Made by a program: the position numbers and the translations under genes. Source: an uncultured Clostridia bacterium (GTDB taxonomy: Bacteria; Bacillota; Clostridia; TANB77; CAG-508). From it: 7,468 bases of DNA. Below the pieces are notes generated by a model that searched no databases, was not told where the DNA came from, and saw nothing but the letters and a program-made list of their open reading frames with translations. Positions within the stretch are counted from its first letter, which is position 1. The number at the start of each line of letters is the position of its first letter. The DNA lies in the NCBI GenBank assembly GCA_934122155.1, contig CAKOVX010000021.1, positions 1-7,468 on the forward strand, written 5' to 3'. Of this stretch, positions 1 through 5,114 are shown piece after piece.

Positions 1-445
1 TCTTTGTTCCTTCTGCTTTTACTGTTACTACATTTGCCCACTTCTTTTCATTCTCACTGTAATTATACCAATCATGCTCTGCATTATTTACATCTGCTTT
101 TTCCCATGTTGTCCCATTCCATTTTACTGGTATCATTCCTTTTTTTATATTTGGTTTATTTACTTCTCCATCCCAATATTTTGTATATTCTACTTCTTCT
201 ACATTTTTGTCTAGCCAATTTGCTATTGAATTTATTCCTTCTAAGTCTCCTTGCGTACCTTCACCAGCTTTATTTTGTACCTCTTGTGCCTTTTTTATTA
301 TTCCACTATCCCCTAATACTAGGCTTATACTTACACCTGCTAATATTAATAATACTACAATGGTTACCACCAGTGCTATTAGCGTAATACCTGTTTGTTT
401 TGAATCACATCTATTATTTATTTCTTTATTCCCATTTAATTTCAT
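1..445 (-). CDS. type IV pilin-like (pseudopilin-like) secreted protein, 3' end outside the window
   Basis: Partial gene: 148 codons are visible from the ATG at 445, with no stop before the left edge. Its Shine-Dalgarno AGGAGG lies at 455-460. Residues 1-18 form a short polar, basic leader. Gly19 is followed by a continuous hydrophobic helix (about 20-44, beginning ITLIALVV). This is the layout of a class III (prepilin-type) signal, in which a prepilin peptidase cuts after the Gly and the helix packs into a pilus or anchors the protein in the membrane. The usual Glu at mature position 5 is Ala here. After the helix comes a Lys/Gln/Glu-rich linker, then a Trp/Tyr-rich part including IPVKWNGTTWEKA (about 105-117) and WYNYSENEKKWANVVTV (126-142). 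That tail resembles large exported proteins of uncultured clostridia, and I recognise it only as a recurrent type. The role (surface pilus, pseudopilus or anchored exoprotein) cannot be decided. The gene follows a terminator and leader ORF that may control it. Confidence 0.8.
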   Translation of the reverse strand, partial: MKLNGNKEINNRCDSKQTGITLIALVVTIVVLLILAGVSISLVLGDSGIIKKAQEVQNKAGEGTQGDLEGINSIANWLDKNVEEVEYTKYWDGEVNKPNIKKGMIPVKWNGTTWEKADVNNAEHDWYNYSENEKKWANVVTVKAEGTK

Positions 446-485
446 CTTGATTTTCCTCCTTTTGTTTTTGCCTTTTAAAAAACAC

Positions 486-528
486 AAAAAACAGGCTATT
501 TAAGTATTATGCACTTATAGCCTGTTTT
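486..528 (-). terminator. intrinsic terminator just upstream of the pilin-like gene, possible attenuator
   Basis: The arms AAAACAGGCTAT (488-499) and ATAGCCTGTTTT (517-528) pair perfectly over 12 bp. A further AAGT/ACTT pairing (502-505 with 513-516) closes a 7-base loop, leaving two unpaired bases at 500-501. Read on the minus strand, the stem is followed by TTTTTTGTGTTTTTT, a good U-tract, so it terminates transcription heading for the pilin-like gene. Only about 40 bases separate it from that start codon and no promoter is visible there. Pilin expression therefore appears to need read-through. It could also be the distant terminator of mtaB, whose stop is about 290 bases upstream with no nearer hairpin. 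The hairpin itself is clear; its regulatory use is inference. Confidence 0.82.
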
Positions 529-542
529 GTATACGTTTAATA

Positions 543-560
543 AAGCTAATTTATTAGCTT
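543..560. repeat. short perfect inverted repeat (hairpin) in the pilin leader
   Basis: AAGCTAAT (543-550) and ATTAGCTT (553-560) are perfect inverted repeats around TT. As RNA this would fold with about seven pairs and a four-base loop. It lies between the early stop of the leader ORF and the terminator at 486-528. No U-tract follows on the minus strand, so it is not an obvious terminator. It may be a pause or competing structure in the leader, or chance in AT-rich DNA. Confidence 0.5.
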
Positions 561-569
561 GTTTGTTAT

Positions 570-632
570 CTAGTAAGTTAAGTGTGTGTGTGTGTGTGTG
601 TGTACTCTTGCAATGCTTTCAGCGTTTGTCAT
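570..632 (-). CDS. 20-codon leader ORF with a His-Thr repeat
   Basis: ATG at 632, stop TAG at 570-572, preceded by GAGG at 641-644 (8 bases from the ATG) with a second AGGAG at 648-652. The peptide begins MTNAESIARV, continues with alternating His-Thr codons (CAC/ACA) and ends LTY. The His-Thr stretch is encoded by an (AC)11 tract. With 10 or 13 AC units the same start would instead read a 44-46 codon ORF ending LNLLDNKQ...CIILK at TAG 496-498, inside the downstream terminator. With 11 units, as here, it stops early. No coding-family match is recognised, so support rests on the ribosome binding site, its position after a promoter and before a terminator, and the repeat. It may be a leader peptide, a phase-variable ORF or fortuitous. 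Confidence 0.45.
   Translation of the reverse strand: MTNAESIARVHTHTHTHLTY
582..603. repeat. dinucleotide microsatellite (GT)11 / (AC)11
   Basis: Eleven uninterrupted GT units on the plus strand (AC on the minus). Long dinucleotide tracts are uncommon in bacterial chromosomes and are prone to slipped-strand length change. This one sits inside the short leader ORF upstream of the pilin-like gene, so a change in copy number changes the reading frame. Confidence 0.97.
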
Positions 633-682
633 CTTGTGTTCCTCTTTCTCCTCTATGTTTTTCTTTTGATTTTACTATAATA

Positions 683-711
683 ATGATATAACAACTTTTA
701 AACTTTTGCAA
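683..711 (-). promoter_or_regulatory. probable sigma-A promoter for the pilin leader transcript
   Basis: On the minus strand, TTGCAA (706-711) and TATCAT (683-688) are separated by exactly 17 bases. They lie about 50 bases upstream of the leader ORF start. Both boxes match the consensus only partly and the region is AT-rich, so this is a reasonable but unproven promoter. Confidence 0.45.
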
Positions 712-815
712 TAGTATTATAAACTTTCATTTATTCTTTTGGATAGTTTTTATACATAATCAAAACGTTTATCCAGTCTAATACTTCACATTTTAAGAGT
801 ACTCTCCCAAATCAT

Positions 816-2066
816 TTATACAACTACTTTTTGTATTGTGTTTTCAAAATTTTCGTTAGTTTTCATTTTTACTACCATATAGTTTGTAGTATGTCCTTTT
901 AAATATTCTCCTTCTCTTTCTTCTAATAGTACTTCTACTTCTCTGCCTATGTATTTTTGATTATACTCTTCCTCATTTTTATCTGATAATTCTATTAATT
1001 TATTGCTTCTTTCCTCTTTTACATTTCCGTCTATTTGATTAGGCATTTTGGCTGCAACTGTTCCGCTTCTTGGCGAATACTTAAATACATGCATTTTATA
1101 AAATTTTATTTCTTTTAAGAACTCATAAGTTTTGTTAAACTCTTCTTCTGTTTCTCCTGGGAACCCAACTATAACATCTGTTGTTAAATGAACTTCTGGA
1201 TATGCATTTCTAAGTAATTCTACTACATGTCTAAATTGATCTGTTGTATATTTTCTATTCATTCTTTTTAATGTCTCATCACATCCACTTTGTAATGATA
1301 AATGAAAGTGGTCACATATTTTTGAAAGATTTTTAAGTCTTGTTACAAATTCTTCTGTTATTAGTGTTGGCTCTAATGAACCTAAACGTATTCTTTGTAT
1401 TCCATCTACTTTTTGAATTTCTTCTAATAAGTCAATTAGTCTATACTCTGGTTCCATATTAAAGTCTTTTCCATAAGATGCTATATGTATACCTGTTATA
1501 ACTACTTCTTTTATACCTTCTTTTGCAACATCTGTAATTTCTTTTATTACACTTTCTGGCTTTCTGCTTCTAATACGTCCTCTTGCATAAGGAATTATGC
1601 AATATGAACAAAACTGATTACATCCATCTTGTACCTTTATTACTGCTCTCGTTTTTTCCGTGTATGTGACATCTCCAAAGTCTAAGAACTCAGTTTGATG
1701 TAATACATCTGATACATGTGTATTCTTACTAGCTTGTTCTACATATTTAACAATATCATTTTTTTCATTTATTCCAAGTATTAAATCAATTTCTGGTATT
1801 TGTTCTAGCTTTTCTTTTGCTACTTGGGCATAACAACCAACAGCAACTAAAATGGCTTCTGGATTTATTTCTTTTACTCTTCTTAACATTTGTCTTGATT
1901 TTTTATCTGCCATATTTGTTACTGTACATGTATTTATAATATAGATATCTGCTTTTGTTTCAAAGTCTACTACTTCATAACCTGCTTCAATCATTTTTTG
2001 CATCATTGCATTTGTTTCATATTGATTTACTTTACATCCTAAAGTACAAAACGCTACTGTTTTCAT
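816..2066 (-). CDS. mtaB: tRNA (N6-L-threonylcarbamoyladenosine(37)-C2)-methylthiotransferase MtaB
   Basis: A radical SAM methylthiotransferase that adds a 2-methylthio group to t6A at position 37 of ANN-decoding tRNAs, such as tRNA-Lys(UUU), giving ms2t6A. It acts in the cytoplasm with two [4Fe-4S] clusters. The N-terminal UPF0004 domain starts with FCTLGCKVNQYETNAM, the MtaB-type signature, and supplies cluster cysteines C11, C47 and C78. The radical SAM motif CxxxCxxC is C149, C153, C156 in DGCNQFCSYCIIPYARGR. GFPGETEEEF and the SLQSGCDETLKRMNRKYT segment are also typical of the family. A shortened TRAM RNA-binding domain occupies about 371-416. At 416 aa it is slightly shorter than many relatives but complete. 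The start at 2066 is supported by AAAGAGG at 2073-2079. It is transcribed alone, divergently from the toxin-antitoxin operon at 2199. The MtaB rather than MiaB assignment rests on the N-terminal motif. Confidence 0.95.
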   Translation of the reverse strand: MKTVAFCTLGCKVNQYETNAMMQKMIEAGYEVVDFETKADIYIINTCTVTNMADKKSRQMLRRVKEINPEAILVAVGCYAQVAKEKLEQIPEIDLILGINEKNDIVKYVEQASKNTHVSDVLHQTEFLDFGDVTYTEKTRAVIKVQDGCNQFCSYCIIPYARGRIRSRKPESVIKEITDVAKEGIKEVVITGIHIASYGKDFNMEPEYRLIDLLEEIQKVDGIQRIRLGSLEPTLITEEFVTRLKNLSKICDHFHLSLQSGCDETLKRMNRKYTTDQFRHVVELLRNAYPEVHLTTDVIVGFPGETEEEFNKTYEFLKEIKFYKMHVFKYSPRSGTVAAKMPNQIDGNVKEERSNKLIELSDKNEEEYNQKYIGREVEVLLEEREGEYLKGHTTNYMVVKMKTNENFENTIQKVVV

Positions 2067-2096
2067 ATAATTCCTCTTTCTATTATTACTTAAAAT

Positions 2097-2105
2097 ATTA
2101 TAACA
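2097..2105 (-). promoter_or_regulatory. probable extended -10 promoter of mtaB
   Basis: The minus strand reads TGTTATAAT, a perfect -10 hexamer (2097-2102) with the TGn extension. The start codon is about 30 bases further on. A TTGACA at 2110-2115 is only 7 bases from this -10 and has no good -10 at 17 bases, so it is probably not the paired -35. Confidence 0.55.
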
Positions 2106-2134
2106 TATATGTCAAGAATTTTTTCACACAAAAT

Positions 2135-2160
2135 CCATAGTAATTAAATGAATTCTATGG
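2135..2160. promoter_or_regulatory. imperfect palindrome, candidate operator of the toxin-antitoxin operon
   Basis: CCATAG-T-AATT and AATTCTATGG form an inverted repeat of ten pairs with one extra base and a five-base centre. The right half abuts the TATACT -10 of the plus-strand operon. Type II antitoxins usually repress their own promoter by binding such palindromes, so an operator is the natural reading. No U-tract follows on either strand, so it is not a terminator. The binding protein is inference. Confidence 0.5.
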
Positions 2161-2166
2161 TATACT
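2158..2166 (+). promoter_or_regulatory. extended -10 promoter of the type II toxin-antitoxin operon
   Basis: TGGTATACT gives a TGn extension and a TATACT -10 hexamer about 33 bases before the first start codon. No good -35 is seen 16-18 bases upstream, which is tolerated by extended -10 promoters. It overlaps the palindrome at 2135-2160. Confidence 0.55.
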
Positions 2167-2198
2167 ATTTGTAAATTTTAAAGAAAGGAGTATATGTT

Positions 2199-2411
2199 AT
2201 GCCAAATGTAAAACAGAGAATGATAGATATTGTTAATTCAGTTCCTGAGGACTACTTTGACAATTTGAAGCCAACAGAGATGGTATTTAAACTTATGTTA
2301 GAATATTTAAGAATATATGGCGAAGATGAAACAACCATAATTCCTGGTACTAATAAGCATTTTGATTATGAAACTTTAAAGAAAATGTTTGAATCTAAAA
2401 ATCCAAGTTAA
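2199..2411 (+). CDS. hypothetical 70-aa protein, first gene of a toxin-antitoxin operon
   Basis: I do not recognise a family. The start is firm: AAAGGAG lies at 2184-2190, eight bases before the ATG. The protein is acidic and looks mostly helical (VKQRMIDIVNSVPEDYFDNL, then PTEMVFKLMLEYLRIYGEDE), with no signal peptide, membrane segment or metal-binding motif. It is followed after 15 bases by the antitoxin-like gene, which has its own AAGGAGG, so the two share one transcript. The N-terminal part vaguely recalls the helical start of some small antitoxins ('...NSVPEDYF...'). It could be a DNA-binding or third component of the system, or an unrelated passenger. The position and ribosome binding site make a real gene very likely, but its function is unknown. 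Confidence 0.8.
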   Translation: MPNVKQRMIDIVNSVPEDYFDNLKPTEMVFKLMLEYLRIYGEDETTIIPGTNKHFDYETLKKMFESKNPS

Positions 2412-2426
2412 AAGGAGGTTATATTT

Positions 2427-2630
2427 ATGGATTTTATGAAAAAAACTTTAAATCAAGTAGAGTTAACCGAAGATACATTATATGATATCATTTATAATTT
2501 AATATTTTTTGCTGAACTTAAAGAGAGCGAAGATGATATAAAGAATGGTAGAGTATATACTTTAGAAGAAGTTGAAGCCGAAATGGAGGCGAAATATGAA
2601 AGTTATAATAACTCGAAAAGCCAAGAATAA
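2427..2630 (+). CDS. RelB/ParD-like antitoxin of a type II toxin-antitoxin pair
   Basis: A 67-aa acidic protein starting 15 bases after the preceding stop, with AAGGAGG at 2412-2418 spaced eight bases. The ATG at 2436 (fourth codon) is a possible but worse-placed start. The segment DDIKNGRVYTLEEVEAEMEAKY (about 36-57) is the typical antitoxin linker and toxin-wrapping helix seen before ParE/RelE toxins ('...G.VYTLEEV...'). The expected role is to bind and neutralise the toxin encoded next and, with it, repress the operon. Its last 35 bases overlap the toxin gene, and its codons contain the toxin's ribosome binding site, so the two are probably translationally coupled. The N-terminal 30 residues show no clear ribbon-helix-helix, so the DNA-binding part may be atypical or supplied by the upstream gene. 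Confidence 0.75.
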   Translation: MDFMKKTLNQVELTEDTLYDIIYNLIFFAELKESEDDIKNGRVYTLEEVEAEMEAKYESYNNSKSQE

Positions 2631-2901
2631 TTTACTGAATTTATTTGATTATAATGCAAAAATATCATTAAATTATGCAAGGCGCATTGATAAGAAAATT
2701 CGCTTATATATTAAAGAACTGGAAGATGCGCCGTATATTGGAAGATATGTCCCTGAAATTGCGAGTAAACATTTCCGAGAACGAATCTGTGAAAAGTTTA
2801 GAATCATTTATTTTATTTCTGAAAAAAACAATATTATTTCTATTAGATACATATTTAGTGTAAGACAATCTAAAAAAACATTTTTCAAATTATATTTTTA
2901 A
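2596..2901 (+). CDS. ParE/RelE-superfamily toxin
   Basis: A 101-aa basic protein with the ParE/RelE fold pattern. It has an N-terminal strand (MKVIITRKAKNNL), two helices with Ala/Asp/Lys-rich faces, the ELEDAPYIGRYVPE loop (about 40-53), then the strands KFRIIYFISE and IISIRYIFSVRQS. The 'P..GR..PE' and final 'R' strand are hallmarks of ParE-like toxins, which poison DNA gyrase, while RelE-like members cut mRNA on the ribosome. The sequence looks closer to ParE, but the target cannot be settled. The start at 2596 is preferred over the ATG at 2572 because TGGAGG at 2584-2589 sits six bases upstream and the protein then begins at the first strand. It overlaps the antitoxin gene by 35 bases. 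A terminator follows 30 bases after the stop. Confidence 0.85.
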   Translation: MKVIITRKAKNNLLNLFDYNAKISLNYARRIDKKIRLYIKELEDAPYIGRYVPEIASKHFRERICEKFRIIYFISEKNNIISIRYIFSVRQSKKTFFKLYF

Positions 2902-2932
2902 TTTTCTATATATATCTCCTTATATGTAAAAT

Positions 2933-2963
2933 AAAAAGTAGGAGTTTGTGCTCCTACTTTTTT
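2933..2963. terminator. bidirectional intrinsic terminator between the toxin gene and groEL
   Basis: AAAAAGTAGGAG (2933-2944) pairs with CTCCTACTTTTT (2951-2962) over 12 bp with a 6-base loop. T6 (2958-2963) follows on the plus strand, and TTTTTATTTTA follows on the minus strand. It serves the convergent toxin-antitoxin and groESL transcripts. Confidence 0.93.
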
Positions 2964-2966
2964 ACG

Positions 2967-2997
2967 TGTGCCAATTTTTTCTGTTACAAATGGCACA
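2967..2997. repeat. second hairpin just after the groEL stop
   Basis: TGTGCCA (2967-2973) pairs with TGGCACA (2991-2997), extendable by three pairs past one bulged A. It lies between the groEL stop codon and the terminator. No U-tract follows on either strand, so it is not itself a good terminator. It could protect the 3' end of the groESL mRNA. Confidence 0.55.
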
Positions 2998-3004
2998 TTA
3001 CATT

Positions 3005-4636
3005 TTAATACATTCCGTCCATTCCCGTTGGTTCGTGGTCTGAACATTTACAACTATTTGCTTCTTTTTTATCTGTTACTAAACTTTCTGTTGTTAGTAT
3101 CATTGATGCTATTGATACTGCATTTTGAAGTGCACTTCTTGAAACTTTTGTAGGGTCTACAATTCCTGCTTTTTTCATGTCTACATATTCATCTGTTTGA
3201 GCATTAAATCCTACGCCTGCTTGGCTATTTTTTATTTTTTCAACTATTACTGATGGCTCTAATCCAGCATTAATTGAAATTTGTCTTGCTGGCTCTTCTA
3301 GTGCTCTTAAAATTATTTTACCGCCAATTTTTTCATCTCCATGTAATTGTTCAACTACTTCTGTAACTTTTGGTAAAATATCAATATATGCTGTTCCACC
3401 ACCAGGTACTATACCTTCTTCAACTGCTGCTTTTGTAGCAGATAAAGCATCTTCTATTCTTAATTTTCTATCTTTCATTTCAACTTCAGTAGCAGCTCCA
3501 ACACCAATTACGGCAACTCCTCCTGCTATCTTTGCTAAACGTTCTTGTAAGTTTTCTTTTTCAAATTCGCTCTTTTCTTCTGCAATTTGAGATTTTAATA
3601 AAGCTACACGTTTTGCAATTTCTTGTTTATCTCCCATTCCATCTACTATAATTGTGTTTTCTTTTTGTACTTTTATTTGTCTTGCTCTACCTAATTGCTC
3701 AATTGTTGTATCTTTTAGTTCTAGTGCTAAATCTGATGTAATAACTTCTCCACCTGTTAATATTGCAATATCTTCTAGCATTTGTTTTCTTTTGTCACCA
3801 TAGCCAGGTGCTTTAACAGCTACTACATTTATAACTCCTCTTAGTTTGTTTAAAATTAATGTTGATAATGCTTCTCCTTCTATATCATCACATATAATTA
3901 CAAGTTTGCCAGATTGTTGCATTAAGCTTTCAAGTAATGGTAGTATTTCTTGAATATTGCTTATTTTTTTATCTGTAATAAGTATATATGGGTTATCTAT
4001 AACGGCTTCCATTTTTTCTGTATCTGTTACCATATATGGTGATACATATCCTTTATTGAATTGCATTCCTTCTACAACATCAAGTTCTGTTTGTGATGTT
4101 TTAGATTCTTCAATCGTAATAACTCCATCTTTAGATACTTTTTCCATTGCTTCTGAAATAAGTTCTCCAACTTCTGGGTTGTTTGCAGAAATACTTGCAA
4201 CTCTTGCAATATCTTCTTTTCCACTTACTTCAACACTAATTTCTTTTAAAGCATCTACTGCTGAAACTACGGCTTTATCCATACCTCTTTTTATAGCCAT
4301 TGGATCTCCACCAGCTGCTACATTCTTTACACCTTCGCGGATCATATTTTGTGCTAATACCATAGCTGTTGTTGTTCCGTCTCCAGCAACATCATTTGTT
4401 TTTATAGATACTTCTTTTACTATTTGTGCTCCCATATTTTCAAATGGGTCATCTAGTTCTATTTCTTTAGCAATTGTTACACCATCATTTGTAATTAGTG
4501 GTGCTCCAAATTTTTTGTCTAGTACAACATTTCTTCCTTTTGGTCCTAATGTTACTTTTACAGTATCTGCTAATTTATTTACACCATTTAATAAACTTTT
4601 TCTGGCATCTTCGCCAAATTTAATTTCTTTTGACAT
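3005..4636 (-). CDS. groEL: chaperonin GroEL (Cpn60, HSP60)
   Basis: The ATP-driven 60-kDa chaperonin that forms a double heptameric ring and, capped by GroES, folds cytosolic proteins. All landmarks are present: GPKGRN (31-36), the nucleotide-binding VAGDGTTT (83-90), a substrate-binding apical domain (about 190-375), the catalytic Asp396 in RIEDALSATKAA, and the Cpn60 signature AAVEEGIVPGGG (403-414). Length is 543 aa, normal for the family. The start at 4636 (MSKEIKFGEDAR) is chosen over an in-frame ATG at 4660, which would overlap groES. AGGAG at 4646-4650 lies nine bases upstream. It follows groES after 16 bases, in the same operon. The C-terminus ends SCKCSDHEPTGMDGMY, with a shortened Gly-Met tail and two added cysteines, which is unusual. 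Regulation is by the CIRCE element at 5034. Confidence 0.99.
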   Translation of the reverse strand: MSKEIKFGEDARKSLLNGVNKLADTVKVTLGPKGRNVVLDKKFGAPLITNDGVTIAKEIELDDPFENMGAQIVKEVSIKTNDVAGDGTTTAMVLAQNMIREGVKNVAAGGDPMAIKRGMDKAVVSAVDALKEISVEVSGKEDIARVASISANNPEVGELISEAMEKVSKDGVITIEESKTSQTELDVVEGMQFNKGYVSPYMVTDTEKMEAVIDNPYILITDKKISNIQEILPLLESLMQQSGKLVIICDDIEGEALSTLILNKLRGVINVVAVKAPGYGDKRKQMLEDIAILTGGEVITSDLALELKDTTIEQLGRARQIKVQKENTIIVDGMGDKQEIAKRVALLKSQIAEEKSEFEKENLQERLAKIAGGVAVIGVGAATEVEMKDRKLRIEDALSATKAAVEEGIVPGGGTAYIDILPKVTEVVEQLHGDEKIGGKIILRALEEPARQISINAGLEPSVIVEKIKNSQAGVGFNAQTDEYVDMKKAGIVDPTKVSRSALQNAVSIASMILTTESLVTDKKEANSCKCSDHEPTGMDGMY

Positions 4637-4652
4637 TTTAATTATCTCCTCT

Positions 4653-4934
4653 CTATTCAACTATGGCTAATATATCATTATATTTAACTATAACTAATTC
4701 TTCTCCATCAATTTTAACAGTAGTTCCAGCATATTGATTTAAAACTACTTTATCTCCTTCTTTTATAGCCATTTCAACTTTTTTGCCTTCTGAATTTGTT
4801 CCGTCTCCTACTTTTATAACCTCAGCAATTTGAGATTTTTCTTCTGATTTTCCAGCTAAAATAATTCCACTTTTAGTTGTTTCTTCTTTTTCTAACATTT
4901 TAACAACAATTCTGTCTCCAATTGGTTTTAACAT
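4653..4934 (-). CDS. groES: co-chaperonin GroES (Cpn10, HSP10)
   Basis: A 93-aa protein that forms the heptameric lid of the GroEL chamber. It opens with LKPIGDRIVVKMLEKEE, the typical Cpn10 start, followed by the mobile loop (about 16-32) whose GIIL segment contacts GroEL. It ends with YNDILAIVE. The start at 4934 is preferred to the in-frame ATG at 4958, which would add eight non-family residues. A strong AAGGAGG at 4943-4949 lies eight bases upstream. First gene of groES-groEL, with a leader of about 120 bases between the promoter and its start. Confidence 0.98.
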   Translation of the reverse strand: MLKPIGDRIVVKMLEKEETTKSGIILAGKSEEKSQIAEVIKVGDGTNSEGKKVEMAIKEGDKVVLNQYAGTTVKIDGEELVIVKYNDILAIVE

Positions 4935-5033
4935 GAAAATTACCTCCTTATCAATCATTTTATTATATGCTAATTTTTATTTTTTAGAATTTTTGCTCAC
5001 GCCTTCTTTCTTTTTTAATTGCATATGATAAAA

Positions 5034-5060
5034 TTAGCAGTCTTTCTTCAAGACTGCTAA
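5034..5060. promoter_or_regulatory. CIRCE heat-shock operator (HrcA site), variant arms
   Basis: TTAGCAGTC (5034-5042), nine bases, then GACTGCTAA (5052-5060) is a perfect 9-9-9 inverted repeat. The canonical CIRCE is TTAGCACTC-N9-GAGTGCTAA. Here one base is changed in each arm in a way that keeps the symmetry. It lies at or just after the expected groESL transcription start, the usual place for repression by HrcA. Confidence 0.92.
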
Positions 5061-5061
5061 T

Positions 5062-5090
5062 ACTTTATACCCATTTATATAAAATGTCAA
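5062..5090 (-). promoter_or_regulatory. sigma-A promoter of groESL
   Basis: A perfect TTGACA (-35, 5085-5090) is followed by TAAAGT (5062-5067) at 17 bases, or by TATAAA (5064-5069) at 15. The transcript would start within the CIRCE, as expected for HrcA control. The -35 lies only about 25 bases past the toxin stop codon. Confidence 0.8.
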
Positions 5091-5114
5091 GTACACTATT
5101 TAATTTTTCACACA

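Noticed and set aside
4..503. Two plus-strand ORFs in the first 500 bases that look like membrane proteins
   Set aside because: They are Leu/Phe-rich antisense translations of the pilin-like gene, which has a strong Shine-Dalgarno and a family-typical N-terminus on the other strand.
570..632. Histidine-biosynthesis attenuator, because of the repeated His codons
   Set aside because: The His codons alternate with Thr because of the AC repeat, and the downstream gene is pilin-like, not a histidine or threonine biosynthesis gene.
2110..2115. Perfect TTGACA as the mtaB -35 box
   Set aside because: The only good -10 (TATAAT, 2097-2102) is 7 bases away, too close; at 17 bases there is only TAAGTA. 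The extended -10 is the better explanation.
3957..4670. Long plus-strand ORF of 237 codons opposite groEL
   Set aside because: It is the antisense frame of a highly conserved groEL/groES region, is Ser/Thr/Ile-rich as expected from such shadows, and has no ribosome binding site.
4965..4985. A second promoter (TATAAT-like) close to groES
   Set aside because: There is no acceptable -35 at the right spacing, and the region is simply AT-rich; the TTGACA promoter overlapping CIRCE suffices.
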